DNA of 64,000 bases from the NCBI RefSeq assembly GCF_027943255.1, contig NC_072892.1, positions 124,451,792-124,515,791 of the forward strand, given 5' to 3'. The translations under genes and the position numbers were made by a program. Under the pieces are notes generated by a model that made no database searches, had not been told where the DNA came from, and saw only the letters and a program-made list of their open reading frames with translations. This document shows, one piece after another, positions 25,501 to 40,500 of the stretch. Position 1 is the stretch's first letter. Every line of letters starts with the position of its first letter. Source of the stretch: Anastrepha obliqua. Taxonomy: Eukaryota; Arthropoda; Insecta; Diptera; Tephritidae.

Positions 25501-28500
25501 TTTGCGATCACAATAAACTAAAAAAGTCCAATCTTTAACATACTAGGTGGTTCAATAAGTTTTGCGGTTCAATAAGAGAGGGCTACTTGCTACTAGCCTA
25601 CATTTTTTTAGTTTTACATATATTGGTCCACTCTTCATATGAACTTATGTGAAGTTTAATTTCAATCTGTCAATTCATTCCTTGTTTACAAGTCATTTAC
25701 CATGGTGTCGACGTGTCACAGTATTTTCTACAATGGAAAAATTCAAGTATCGTGCAGTGATTGAATTTTTATTTTTGGAAGGTTTAAAGGCAAAGGAAAT
25801 TTAAAAATGAATCTTGAAAGTATATAATGACTTTTCGCCATCAATTAGTACAGTAGAAAGATGGGTTGCTGAATTTAAACGTGGTCGCACAAGCCTTGAA
25901 GACGATCCATGTCGAAGGTGTCCAAAAACAGCAACAGTACCAGAAATCATAGAAGAAATGCAAGACATCGTATTGGAAAATCGTCGAGTGGGTGAAAGAT
26001 ATTTAGTAGAAGAACTCGGCATCTCATTGGGCAGTGTTAGCAATATTTTGACTGAAGAACTGGGTTTCAAAAAGCTGTGTGCACAATGGGTGCCGCATTT
26101 GCTAACAATGGAAGAAAAACTCATTCGAATGCGACTTTCTTAGCAACATTTAGAGCGTTTTCGAAAGGATAAATTGGATTTTGTGCGTCGAGTCATCACT
26201 ATGAATGAGACTTGGGTCTATCATCATGATCCTAAATCAAAACAAGATGCTAAAAAGTGGTGTGAACCTGGTTATTCGGCTACGAAACGAGTTCATGTCC
26301 AGAAATCGACCAAGAAGGTGTTAGCATCAGTTTTTTGGGATGCGAAAGGAATTTTGTTTGTGGATTACTTGCAAACTGGTAAACCAACAAATTCTGAATA
26401 TTACTGTAACATTTTCGACCAGTTGAAGGATAGAATTCGTGAAAAAAGGCTCAGCATGCAAAAGAAAAAAATATTTTTCTTCAGGGCAATGCATTGCGCC
26501 AATCAACATTTTGACAATGGCTAAAATCCATTAATTAAAATTCGAATTAGTATAGCATCCCCCGCATTCACCAGACTTGGCTCTTAGCGACTTCCTCCTG
26601 TTTGCAGACCTAAAAAATGCAGGCGTAGAGGGCTTTTTTCAGCATATGATGAGTTCATAATAGCTGTGGAAACGTATTTTGCAGTCCTTCCAAATTCTTA
26701 CTTCAGGGAATTCATAAATTGGAATATTATTGGAACAAGTGTATGCATGTTCAGGGGAATAACCTGAATAATAAAATGTATTTCAAAACATAAAATTGTG
26801 TTTTTATCATCGAACCGCAAATGTTATTGAACAACCGACAGTAAACAGCTGTTATAGAAAGGCATTTTAAAATAAAAAGAATAACTAAAAGACATACTAA
26901 CCAAGCTGTTACGGCTAACGAACGACTAGCTCATGGAATAAATCATGCAATAAATCGTAAGCCAAATAATTAATAACCATTTGATAATGTAATCTCGCCG
27001 TTTTAATTAAAATCACTAATTCTTATTTTATCGTTTGACTTAACCATACCAAAAATACTGTCGTTTAGTTCGCGATAAACGACTTCTTAAGGGGACCCGG
27101 TGGTCTAGAAAATTTAAAAAATCGAATTTTTGTTTTTTCGATGTTTCGAAAATATAGAATTTTAAGAATTTACTGTGAAATTATCATTCGTAAATTCCCA
27201 ATATTATAGCTTCTGCAGCCCATTAACTAGGTAGAGAGCGGTTCGCGCGGTTCTGTACCTCAAACTTTAAACTCATTTACCTCGAAACGACTTTTTTCGG
27301 CCTGCTATTCAACCGAATCATTTGAAATTTTAATATATTGCTCACAACATCAATAGCTATCGCCCGCACTAGAATCATATTATTATTTCAATTATTTCGT
27401 AGTTTTTTTATTAAAAAACTGAAAAAAACCCGATTTTTAGAGTGTCAAATTCAAACCCGCGCCATTTTGTCATTTTTTTTAAATCCTAGTATGAGACATA
27501 GCTACAGTCATACTGATTAAGAATTTTTTTGTTTTTTTTTTGTTTCATATAAATAAAACCAAAATGGAAGACACCGACCAGGTAAAATTTTTCGGGAGGG
27601 TCAACTTCAGTATACAGTACAAGCTGAAGTTGACCCTGAAGCCAAAATAAGCAAGACTGAGCTAAAATAAAAACGACAGGAGCTTTGTTCTGATAACTTC
27701 GAGTTTATTTATTCAAAATAGTATCTGGCCACAATACATAGTCACAAGAGTGGATCGATGAGATGGTACATTATAATGCAATGAGCGGCAGCTTCCCCCT
27801 TCGTGATATTCAGAGCGAATTCGACGAATGCGATGCAACAAACGCTTCAAACCGCCAAGATAGAAAATTGCATTGACGGCTGGACCCGTTAGCACAAAAT
27901 CCTTGTAGACAATTCCCTTGGAATCGTAACAATAAATAAGCATCGACTTGATTTTTGACATCTCCAAACGCAATTTTTTGGGTAGTGGCTCCTCGGGGGC
28001 CTTCCACTCGGCACTTTGAGGCTTAGTTTGAGTTTCATGTTGGAAACACCACCGTTCATCGCCAGTTACATGATTGTAAAGGAAGTTCTCGTCTTTTCTC
28101 GCCTGTTTAATGAGGTCTTTCGAATGCTGAATTCTGAGCAATTTTTGGTCCTCAGTTAACTTGTGCAGAATGAAACGTGCCACACCTTTCGTAAACCCAA
28201 ATGATAAGTTAAAATGCGATAAATCGATGTTTTGGAGATATTCAACTCCGATTCCATGAATTTCAATGATTTCGGTTAATTTTTGATAAATTTACGAACA
28301 ATTTCGATGTAGTTTTCGGTGATTACTGATTTTGGGCGGCCCGTAAGTTCATCGTCATTTATGTCCTCACAACCATCTCTGAAACGTGTAAACCACTCAT
28401 AAACTCTGGCACGAGATAGACAATCATCGTCATAAATTTTTTTCATCAATTCAAATGTTTCGGTAAACGTTTTACCGATTTAAAAAAAAATTTGAAATAA

Positions 28501-31500
28501 GCTCTTTGTTCGAAAATCATTTTTGTACCGATGACTCAAACATACTGACACTTTAGACGCAATAACTTCGCTTCCACTCAATCGAATGTCACCAAGCTTT
28601 CACTGGAAGTCAGCTAGGAATGTAACTTCAAACACACTAGCTCACTAAAAAGCTGGCGCCATCAAAAATATTCACCTTGTAGAGTAAAACTTAAATATTT
28701 TTTACTTGCGCTGCGTTTGCTTGAGTTTACTTATAATTTTATTATCATGTAAGCTTTTAAAATAAAAAAATAAATAAATACTTTTTGACAAAAAAAAAAT
28801 AGTTTTATGGAATCGATATATGTACTCATCGTACACGTGGAATAATAATGTTTCCGTTCTTCAACTGTTATGTACTTTTCAACAAGTTTTTACATGTAGT
28901 TCCGTAAACAAAAAACCAAAATATGATATACAACTTTTTCATTATTTTTCTTTTAATATGTCTTATTGCTAATTAAATTAAGCTACATATTTCCACTATG
29001 AAACAATATTTTTTTTCAACACTTTATTAACTCATGCAGTAAAGGGTGAAGAGTACGACTAAAAATCATGTGGCTATGCATATAAACCCGAAAATAAACA
29101 ACAATCGACTGTCGCATAATATCTCTTTAATTAAAAAAGGCAGTACAAGTGTACTTGATTCACACGCGAGCTTAAAATATCTAAAAATAACCGTAACAAA
29201 TTCTTGTTTAAATAAATTTATATTTAATAATTATATTCTAAGTGTGAAAAATAATATTAAATCCACTCCAAAGTTTTTTTGACAATACATCAAATCATAG
29301 AAGTCCAGTCTGGTGCTCCATTTGCTATTTTTGTGAATGACAAATTAGCTAAAACACCTTCTGAAGTGTAAACCTGTTTGCAGAAAGGAAATTTTGTAAG
29401 GGATGAAACTGGTTCAAACTGGGTCATTGAGATGCTACCGATTGTCTTAACTTCGGGTGTTTGGATCAGTCATTGGAAGATGTTGAAAAGGGTATTTTTT
29501 TGGCCCTAAAACCCTCCACAAAAACGGATGCTGTTGGTCTTTTAGTTGCTCTTTTCAAACATTGTTCAGCTCTTCCAAGCCCTCAAGTAAATTTTCAATA
29601 AGTTGTTAGCTTCTTTAGCCGTCTTTATCGACGACTGGAAAATGAGAGTTGTTACTCCAATTTTTAAAAGTGGTAAAAAAATAATGTCCGTAATTACAGA
29701 CCAATCTCAAAGTTCTCTTCACTATATAAAGTATTTGACAATATTGTCAAAGAAAATGTATTTTGCAACTAAAATATCATATCACCATACCAGATTGGTT
29801 TTATTGCAGGTAGGTCTACAGTTTCCAATTTAGCCCTTTTCACTGAATACTGTATTGCAGCTTTCTCAGTAGGGCAACAAGTCGTTTGTGTTCGTACTGA
29901 CTTTCCAAGGGATTTGATAAAGTATCGCATACAATTTTAATAGATAAACTTATATTTCTAGGTTTTCACTCAGTTTTTCTAGATTGGCTGCGATCTTACT
30001 TATGTAATAGACATGGTGTACTTTATGTTGATGGTACCTCGTCTGCTCCTTTTTCTTCGTTATAGTTGCAGATCCTTCTGTATGCGGATGACTAAAAATA
30101 CATTCTATTATTTCAAAATCGGCGGATTTACATAAACTGCTAGGTGATGTTAATAGTGACCGGCACTCGAAGCTGTCTGTTAGTTGGCTAAGTGACAGTC
30201 CAGAGTATTGCTTATAAGCGCGTGGAAGCATTTTGACGAGAGTAAACGCGAGAAAAGAAACTCAGTAATGGATTTCAAACGTAATAGTGTGATTGCAATG
30301 TATTTGGCTGTAAAATCACAACCAGCGATTATTCGTGACCTCTAGCACTTTAAAGTAAATAAAGTTTTTGTTTATCGCACCATTACTCGTAACAATGATA
30401 CTGGTAGCATCGCGAAACGTCATGGCGGTCACCAAAAGATGGTCCAAAAAGTGAAGAAGCAACTTGAGCGAAATCCCCGACGAAGTGCCAATCAAATGAC
30501 AAAAGAACTGAAAATATCTAACCGTAGCATCCACCGCATACTAAAAAGCCTTACAAAATCCAAAGGCGCATGATCTCACACCAAAGTAGCAACAAGTCAG
30601 ACTTGAGAGAGCGAAGGAGTTGCTTAGCTGGGCCGAAAGCAGTCAGTCTCCGAACATTGTGTTTTCTAACGAGAAAATTTTTCAAATTTAGTATTTCGTA
30701 AACTCGTAAAACGATAAGGTTTATTTGACCGACCGTTCATACGAGAATTCGAGTCACCGATTGGCCACCAGGAGGCAGCACCCGCCACAGGTAATGGTTT
30801 GTAACCGCAGATGGGCGCTCTCCAATCGTTTTCATCGAGCCTGGCGTCAAGGTAAGTGCGAAATATTATCGGGAAAGTATTCTGGAGGTTGCTTTCGTCG
30901 TTTCAACAGGAGTCGGCATCGTCTCACAAAACCCGAGTGAACCAAGAATGGCTAAAAAGCAACGTTCCAAACTTCATAACAAAATGATAAAATCGCTCTC
31001 AAATTCACCGGGCGCGAATCCGATGGATTGTTCTTTGGACCCTTTTGGAGAGCAAAGTCCGAACTAAAAGATTCACCAGTCTTGAGGCGCGGAAACAAGC
31101 CATTGTACGCGAGTGGGCCAAAATACCTGCAAGTCACATTCGGGCAGCTTGCGACTCGTTTCTGGGCCGTCTCAAGGCCATAGTCAAAGCAAAAGGTGGT
31201 CAAATCGAGCAAAAGTAAATTGATTCTTAATTTTGTATTATTTTCACACATTTTTTACTGTGAATTGTATAAAGTATAATAAAGGGTTTTTTGTATAAAG
31301 TATAAAGAAGGGTTTTTCAATTGGCACGGGTCGATTTTGGCGCCCTGTGGCAGCCACTTTGTTTTGGTGACATCTGTCAAATCTTTTGTTTATTATTCAG
31401 TTGTTTATGCCAAATCATCATGGCAAGTTACACGATTGAACAGCACGTTCAAATGATAAAACTTTATTATCAAAATGAGTGTTCATTAACGCAAACGTTG

Positions 31501-34500
31501 CGCGCATTGCACCCATTTTTCGGTAGACGTGGTGGCCCTTCCAATTTCTTATGGCCCATATTGAACCATATGGACCTAGACGACATGTGGTTCCAGCAGG
31601 ACGGCGCTACGTGCCACACAGCAAACGCCATTTTATTCCATTTTAACATCTACCCGCCCTTATTGAAAAACCCTTTATCTTAAAAATATTGTGTGGAAAT
31701 TTGAAGTGAATCCGACGAAGGGTTAACGGGCGCAAACTTTAAATGCGTTTTTCTCAAAACTATGTTTTTTGAATTGGTGATCACGATAACTTGAAAACCG
31801 CTTGGTTGTTTTCAATAAAATTTATATTATTCAATGCAAAACCTAAAAAACTCGCGCCTGATCGAAATTTTTTTTTTTTGACAAATTTTGATTTTTTTAA
31901 ACAATTAATTGTCGGCTTTTTCTTGTGATGATCACCGCAAGGTACATCTGAAGAAACGGGCCCAACACAAATAGAGATAACTTTTACAATTATTAATTTT
32001 TTTTTAAGTTTTTCTAAAGTCAAGTCGAAGCATGATGTATTAATGCTATGTTTTTATTTTTGTAAAATAAAGCAATTGACTAGTAAAAAAAATTATTGAA
32101 AATCGTCATTTTTTCGGGCCTCTGACTGCCCCTAACCCCGTAATAAAAATCCGTTCTATTTGAATAGATGCCTGCAATGCTCTTGTTGCTCCCTTTCTTC
32201 ATTCATTCTTCATTATCTAAACTATGTTTTTCTGTTCCATTGAACTATCTATTACATTTTCACTTTTTAATAACGGTATTTATGTAGTGCTTATAAATAT
32301 TTAGTGAGTAAGAAAAATTGTAATTTAATTTAATTTTAAAAATTATTTTTTTTTTTTGTTAAATATACTTTTCTAGTACCTAAATAGTCAGTAAAAACAA
32401 TTGTTTTTTGATTTCTGAAATTAAAAAAAAAAATAAATAAAATTAGTCAAGACCAACAGACCTTATTCACGGATGAAGCTTTTCGTCGGATATGGTCCTC
32501 TGTCTTTCAGTATATTGGTACATGTAATCACAGTACCATTAGGGCATCGTCGAGGGCACAATTAGAGAAACTAATCACAGAAAAGGAATCATTTGGTGCT
32601 TACAAAACATCGTATGATGGGCCATCCACCTTACAATCCTGATTTTGCAGCCAATGATTCCTTCGTATTCACGGAGATCAGAAATAAAAAGCGAGGCCAA
32701 TCTTCTTCGATGCCTGAAGTAGCGGTGGACGTTGGACTTATCGCGTGTTTTAGACTTATCGCAGCCGAGTTGAGAAAAATGTTTCGAATATTAGTTCTTG
32801 CAAAAGTGCCCAAAAGTATTGGCCTTAGTGGCTATTATTTTGAGTATTCAGTAAATATTTTTGGATATAAATATTTCTGTTTACTTGTCTATCGTAAAAC
32901 TTAACAATAAATATAGTTTAATGTTATTGAACAAATATTGCATATTTTCTTTTGTAATTTATCTACAAACAATGCAATCTAAAATCGTTATCTCCTATGA
33001 AAGTGGAATTCGTAACTTTGCTTTTTTTAAATTCATTTCCTTTCATTCCATTATTTACTTTGCAATTTCACTGCGCCATTGAATGTTTTATTTTAGCTTA
33101 AGCGCTTCGGGCATCTCCACCAAGGGTATTTTAGCCCTTAGGGGTAATTACATGAAAAAAGGTGAAATGAGCTCGGAGCGTGTCTACCCGATTGCTAGAA
33201 GATATTTCTTTTAATCCACAGGATGCCATACGATCACGCACATAAATATTTCCGCACTGTCAGTGACTCAAGCTTTACTATGTATGTATTTAAGTAGTGT
33301 GTTCGTATTTCTAAGACAAAATCTAGAGTGGTATTAGTAGAAATGCACTGCATTGCACTGCACTTTAAATTGTGCTCGATAAATACAGCAGATAAAACAG
33401 TGAGAGGAGACCTGCCCAAAAGCTAGCGTCAGTGCATCAGCTGAGATGCTTAAAGATTGGAACGAGCTCGCACATATACAGAAATATCAATTTATGGTTA
33501 GCTTACATATACATATTTACATATACATTCTCGTATATCCGTGTGTGTATGCTTGAAAATCAACATCCCTCCGCTAAAATCCAGCTCAAGTTCGTAAATG
33601 TATAATCAAGTGTATATGTTTGTGTCTGTAAGTGGTATATGTATTTGTGCTCGAACGAAAACTACAAGTCGTTGAATTCATTGAGAAAAATAAAGTCTTG
33701 AATTGGTGGCGTAGCAGGGAAGCTGTACAAGTAAAGCAGAGTAGTGAGCGGGGTGGTCTCCTCCCTCCACACTTCCCCCTACTCTAAGCGCTTATAAACC
33801 CAACTCATGTTCTATGTACATCTGCATGTTTGTATATGTGCAAGTACCGTTTGCCCTCTATAAACGGCACTTATGCATATTTGAACAAATTAAGTTGGCT
33901 TATCGATAAATAAATTAATAAATAAATAATCATCGATAAAGAAACAATCCAGTTTATTTTTTGGCTATTAAAATGAATAAGAAATACATTTTATCCAAAA
34001 AGGCAAATCTTCGAAATACTTAAAGTTAGAACCACGACTTCAGTTGTCTCAGTCCAGAATAAAATACTGAGTCACCCTAAAGAAAGATCCAACAAAAAGC
34101 TGAACGACGTCTGAAATCGAGTATCTTTGTGCTTGACATATCGGCAGTTGGTTCTGGTATCAATCCCAGCTGGGGGCGTACGAGCGTTGTTTGAAAAGTC
34201 CGTGCAAAGTTAGAGAGATGGCACTACTCGCGCGTATTGAGGTTATGTTTAGTTATTACAATCTCTTGGAAGAACACACACCAAGTTTCAGCCAGATCGG
34301 GCAATTTTTTTATGTTTAGTATTCGTTTGAATCGAAGAGGTTGAATGATTCTCCTTTTCCGTCCCGCACCAACTTACGCTTCAGTAGGCGTGGTAGCAAA
34401 ACTAATGGATATCCTACTAGTTTCACATTCCTCTACTCTGCAGATTTGGCTCCCGCGGATCCGACCAATTACTATTTGTTTCCTTCAAGATATAGTTGGC

Positions 34501-37500
34501 GGAAAAAAAAAATTATCCAAACGAGAAGGTGATTGCAGAAACGAATGGTATTTTTCAGCCTTGGACAAACTAGAACAGGAGACTATATGGAAAAATAAAA
34601 AAAAATTACCCCAAGCAATTAAGTAGTTTTTCTTTATGCACGACTTTTCAAATAATGCTCGTAAAACATCAAAATGCAAAAAACAAAAAAACATTTATAT
34701 TTGCAGTTGTTTTCACGCCAATTTGTGCTATGCGTCTGTATGTTGTCCTTGTGCATGATAGTGACCTAAAACCTTACCTCCGAAAAAATGCTACTTAAGT
34801 CGGCCACCGTAGCTGAATGGTTTTTGGGTTAAATAATACATTTTAGAAAAAAGTGTTTTTCAATAGCCTTTGAAAAGGAGAAAGCTGCGAGTGCATTTCT
34901 TCTGTGTCGGTGCAGAACTGTGGGTCCATCCATTTGTAAGACAATTTAAACACGCACAGCATAAATTCCAGGAGAAATTTTGCCAAATACCGAAAAAGGA
35001 TGTAGAGCATTAGCCAAGTAGCAATCATATTGGATGGCCCATGTAGACTGGAAATTTTGAAAATTCAACGCGATTCTTGCATACGATTTGACGCCATGTC
35101 GTTGGATTTTTCCAAAGAATAGATCTACTAAACCTTAATTTAGTGAACACTACTAAAAATTTTCAACGAAAATTTTGCGAATGGACATTTAGCAGATGTT
35201 TGTCTCAATATACCATATAATATTATAATTCTTATAATAACTCCACGATAGCTGACATCAATCGCACACCCTAAATTATGACTTGCGAAAACCTATCATA
35301 CCAATACCAAATACAAGCCTGAAGAATAAAAAATAAATAAATAATTGGCGTTTTCACTTTTGTTAGGTGTTTGGCCGAGCTTCTCCTCATATTTGTGGCG
35401 TACGCCTTGATGATGTTACACAAATGGAGGTACCTACAGTTCTAAGCCGACTTCGAACGGCAGATATATTTTTTTATGAGGAGCTTTTTCATGGCAGAAA
35501 ACTCATTGAAATACTGGTTTGCCAATGCCTACCGAGGGGCGACCACTACTAGAAAAAAGTTTTTCTATCATTTTGCTATTTCACGCATGGAGATTCGAGC
35601 CTACGCACTCCCAAATGATAGTCCCGCACGAACCTAAATTAAATTTTTCGTACTATCCCATTACCAAATGCAAGCCCGAAGAACTTTGTAGTAAGAACTA
35701 AATGGAGCAACACGGGAAGAGAAATCATTGAAATAGAACTTACAATAGGCGGTGCCACTGCTTACACTAATTTAGTGAACTCAAGTTCAGTTTAAAGGCA
35801 CCTTACTGTATGTGCTTATCTAGTATGTAATTGTATATACTCCTCTCCCAGTCCAGCACACTTCAGCCAAGGTCTCCTACACCAAAACACTTTCACTTGT
35901 ACTCACCCGTTGGTTGTTGTGTATTCACCGATGAGTTTCGTGGCTTCACTTTGGAACACATGGAGAACATCTTTGGCAGCTTTACTGTCTACTTCAGGCG
36001 TTTCGTATATTGTTGTCGCTAGTCGCTCGTTTAACGAAAATACTGTAGTCGCTCACTTTAAAATATTTTCAGCTTAGTAAATGGCACATTTTATTTAATT
36101 GTTGATAATTTTTAGTTTTCGAGCGAAATTCTTTAAAAAGTTGTCGTCTTCAATTAAAAATTAGTAGTTTCTGTGAATATAATTTTTATATTAATTTATA
36201 TTTTTTTGTTTTTGTGTACAAATGATGTCACTATTTGAAAAGCATCGATAATAACCACGACGACAAACTGTCTGCGGGTGATAGGGGGCGTTAATATGTA
36301 TTGCAAAAAAAAAATTGTGATTTTTCAATGACCAACTCCGTTTTTTTTCTGTTTGTGATCGTCGGATGCGGAAGTTAAAGTACCCCACACCCGAGTCAAT
36401 AACTGATACTGTTAATTAAGCACTGGTTTATCACAAAAATGTGAAGAATGATAACACGGAAGTATCGGGTTTCGGGTATAGAATAAGTTAAATCTCGCTG
36501 AATTAACAAGGGAAGTTGACGAGTTTTTTATGGTTCCTTCTTAATAAGCTCACACTGGTGAATGCGTTCTAGGCAACTCCCTGATAGTATTCCTATTTGA
36601 TTCCCTTAAACTTAGTTTATTCGTTTATGTGCGTCTGCTGTGTTGCTAAGTGCGCGTTGGTCGTTCGTTCTTATCAGTGGTCAAAATGGTAGTGGTCGAC
36701 GCCAGCCTCGTCTTTCGCTGGCTAAGCTAGTAGCCTTGTGCTCGAATGGTATGTAGCTTGGTCACTGTTGTGTGCTGTTTTAATACTTGATTGCTAGTTG
36801 TTGGTACTAATGTGCTGGACGTGCTACTGATTCTCCTACTACTTCGGAAGCTGCTGCTATGGTCGCTTTCTTTTTGGCGTTGCTGCTGTGTTCTTGTCAC
36901 TGCGACTGTCTCGCGCTGAGTGTGGCAAACACGGTGACGCCTTTTCTGTAAACTGTATTCGTACGTTCGTTCGTCAACGCTTTGCTTGTTGTTGCACGTA
37001 GTTATTAATGTTTGTATGCTCCAACCGCTGTTCGTCGTCGATTAAAGGCTTTGCCCCATCGTCGTCGTCGGCGTCCTTGTCGTCGTCGTGGTAGACAGTA
37101 GCGCTTCGGAACGATTATTACAGCAATTGCAATGTAGATTTGTTTTTACTGCTGAGCATAGAGTAAAATATTTAATAATGGATAAATGTAGATGGAGGTG
37201 GAGGTGGAGGTGAAGGTAGTGCAGAAGCAGATGCGTGGCCGCCGCCAACCGACAATAGCGTCGTAGCTACTGCTAGCAAAAAGCGTTTAATGTTGCGACC
37301 CTTTGGTTGGGCTCAGAACCTCGGTTTGAGCATGCAGCAGGCGTTGGTTTGTTGGCTGAGTGGCTGAGTGGCAGAAAGAAAACTTCTTAATTTGATATTA
37401 TTTTACTCTTTTCGTTTTTTTTCCTCCCTTCTTTTACTTTCCGTGATCTAACTGTCGTTGATACAGTTTACATTTGTTGTTTTTGTGTTTGTTATTTCTT

Positions 37501-40500
37501 TATTTCTTTTTTTGCTATTTGTTACTGCTATTGTTATGAGCGCTATCGTTCCTTTCCGACAACGAAGTTAGTGCAACTATTAAGTTAGAATTTTCCGCTC
37601 GCGTATAAAACTCGACTTGATATACAAGTACAACCCACAACGTCACTTACTGAGGCAGAGATGGAAAGCAAAAGATGACAGTAATCGACAACAAGACTAG
37701 ACATTCAGTGAGACAGGCAGGCGGGCGGACAGACAGACAAACAGACGCGCGATTCAATTTCTTCGTAACCGTCTCAACGATGGACGCACCTCAGTATGCT
37801 CGTACTGTCGAAACTCAACTGGCAGAGGCAGTAAGCCAGCAAGCAAGTCAATTATCCAACCGACCAGGCAGCAAGCAAGGCAGCAGCAAACAAACTCGTC
37901 CTAGTGCTGGAGTGAAGCCGAATAGACGAGAAAAACGCCGAACGCCGAGCGCTATACTAAACTGACGACAGATACCGTCGTCTGTTAACAGCTTGTAGTT
38001 GTAAACACCCGCGCAAACACTTCACCTTAGTGTCTGACCTCTCACTCTTGTTTCACTCCGATCTCTCTCTCTCATCGTGCTGCAAGGCTTGCTAAAGCTT
38101 CCAACTACCTCTACTTTGACTGTGGTTATGTATTAAAGGTATATGTATATATGTACTATGGACACATACACACATCCATGCACTAACCCACTGTCGAGGT
38201 CTTGCTTCCTATACTCTTCCAAACCTCATAACCTATGCTGCTGCTTGTAAGCCCCTGCTGCTGTCAAGCGATGTGTTAATCAAAACTAGCAACCACAAAC
38301 TATTATTTTGGCCATGACGCTTTGCCAGCCAGCAGCCACATCATATGCTCCAGCGCTCGCATGTATTTATTTGCCAGTGCTATCCCTATGTCGTACTGCC
38401 ATAACATTGCTTTTGTTTTCTATAATCGCGGTCTTCCTGTCAACTACAATGTCCGTTTATCTGTTTATCCCTTTGTCTGCTGAGGCATTCGTCAGTTAGT
38501 CTATGTCCAGTGAATTAGACGAACGACCAGCAAACAAACAAACAAACAAACAAACAAGTGAAACGCTACTGACTGCCACACAAATAACACTAAACGGTGC
38601 GCTTGCATAACGACGGACACAGACACTTGAGCCGCCTCTCAGCCGCCTGACTGCCCATTCATCCATCAGTGCTATTCGTTTATCAACTGGCGCTAGGTAC
38701 GCGCCCTCTGCGCTCAAGCTGGTCCACCTACATAACAGACGATGATGTGCTCGTCCTTCAATGTCCTCTCTGTAACGGCGGCAACGACCCGAAAACATCT
38801 GATGACAGCCAAATCTCCCTACCCTCCACTACTATTGCACCACATATGCATGACTATCATAAGCACTTATACATGTACATACATTAGTATGTGTTCGTGT
38901 GCCTATGTTATCAGTAGTGCTGAAGCCTTGCCACCGTTACAGTCATGTTGTTTTTGTCACTGTAGGACGGACGTGTTTTTTACATGCCTTTCGTGACGAG
39001 GATGTCCTTTCGTTGTTTAACAGCGGCACATCGCCAACCAGCCAACTGTCCATCCCACACCGCCAAATTCGTGCAGGCTTGGCGAAAAGCGCGCGCCTAT
39101 AGCATCGAGTTCTAGCCTGAGACACAACAAAGCAATTGGAACGCGCGAAATGGCCCGAAAGTGAATGAAATGGAACGACATGAATGAGAACAGGGCAATA
39201 CAAAAGCTTCGCTATCGTCTAAGCTTTTCGTCCATATACACATACACACACATTCATAGGAGAGCAAAAAATTGTACATACATATATGTATGTATGTGTG
39301 TGTGTGCATGAAATTGGTAGTCCAAGGTGATTTTGCGCGCGTGTATATGTGTGTGCATAGATGTATATGTGGATGTGTTAGTAGGTTATTTACGCCCACA
39401 AGCTTGCAGACTTCTTGTCATTTTAATTGTTGTTATTGTTGCTTACTACCTTTATTTGCAAGTGTTATTGTTGTTTCGGATGTTATTTGTCTTTGCGCTT
39501 GTTTCTGGTTTTTTGTTTTTTGAATGTTTCTGTTTTTTTTTTTATTATTTTTTTTTTTTTCTTATGTTTTATTGTTCCTCCTTTGCTATCATTGATATCG
39601 TTCCCCCATCGACTGTGCAACTGAGTTGTTATCTGCCACTATCGTACACACATACACACACACGCACACACTCGCACTTATATACATAGGTATATAATAA
39701 AAGAGGTTTTCTTGCCCAACTTGGTTGTCTCGCGAGGGCATCCTGCCTGCCGCCTTAGTCTACACTGGCGAAAATTAGTGCGCCTAGATGTTAGACCACC
39801 ACTATTCTTACTCATATGAACTCATTCGTAGGTATATATTTAAAGCGCCCATTGCGTACTACTTTTATTTGGGATAAAGGGAAATAAATTTCTTTTTTTT
39901 TATTATATAAAAATTAATGCTTGACGTAGCATAAATAGGCGCTGTGGCGGAACTTGGCAATTGCATATCTATTACGTAATTGGGACCAAAATGGGTTTTT
40001 TAGTATTATGGTTAGGTTAATTTAGGTTATATGAATGCTTGGTCAAAATATCAGAATTCATTCATTGTGATGTTATACCCAGGAAAAAAATAATAGAGAG
40101 AAAAGAACCAAACAAGAGGAAAAAGGAAGAAAAGGCTTTTGAATAGAAAGGACTGATCTAAATAGATCTCACACAAACCACAAGGGTCCGTAGTGATGCG
40201 AATGTTGTTGGAGTCGTCTTAAACATAGTTCCTAACACATGTATTGATGAGTTTTAATGAGTTTTAATGAACAGTTTAAACAAACAGAAGCAGAGTTTGG
40301 TCCTTATTATTATGGAGCCGACTTGCAGCACTGAACTATTGTTCACTAGCCACACTCGATGGAGCAGATAGATATTCCATAGCAATTTTTTTCAATAGAA
40401 CATTGATACCATAATGTACTCAAAATATGTTAGAAAAACGAAAAATGTGTAAAATTGTTGACCGAAACTAAAATGTTAAGAAGTGTTCGATCAAGCTTTG

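Noticed and set aside
27092..27597. A second piggyBac-type insertion beginning at TTAA
   Set aside because: Only one candidate end is visible; without a CCCC...TTAA right end it cannot be called beyond a possible MITE.
37675..37965. 96-codon frame rich in Gln, Ser and Arg
   Set aside because: Low complexity, no recognisable similarity and no splice partners; likely intronic.
39327..39689. 120-codon Phe/Leu/Val-rich frame resembling a membrane protein
   Set aside because: It is produced by TTT/TTG-rich microsatellite sequence, including a poly-T tract.
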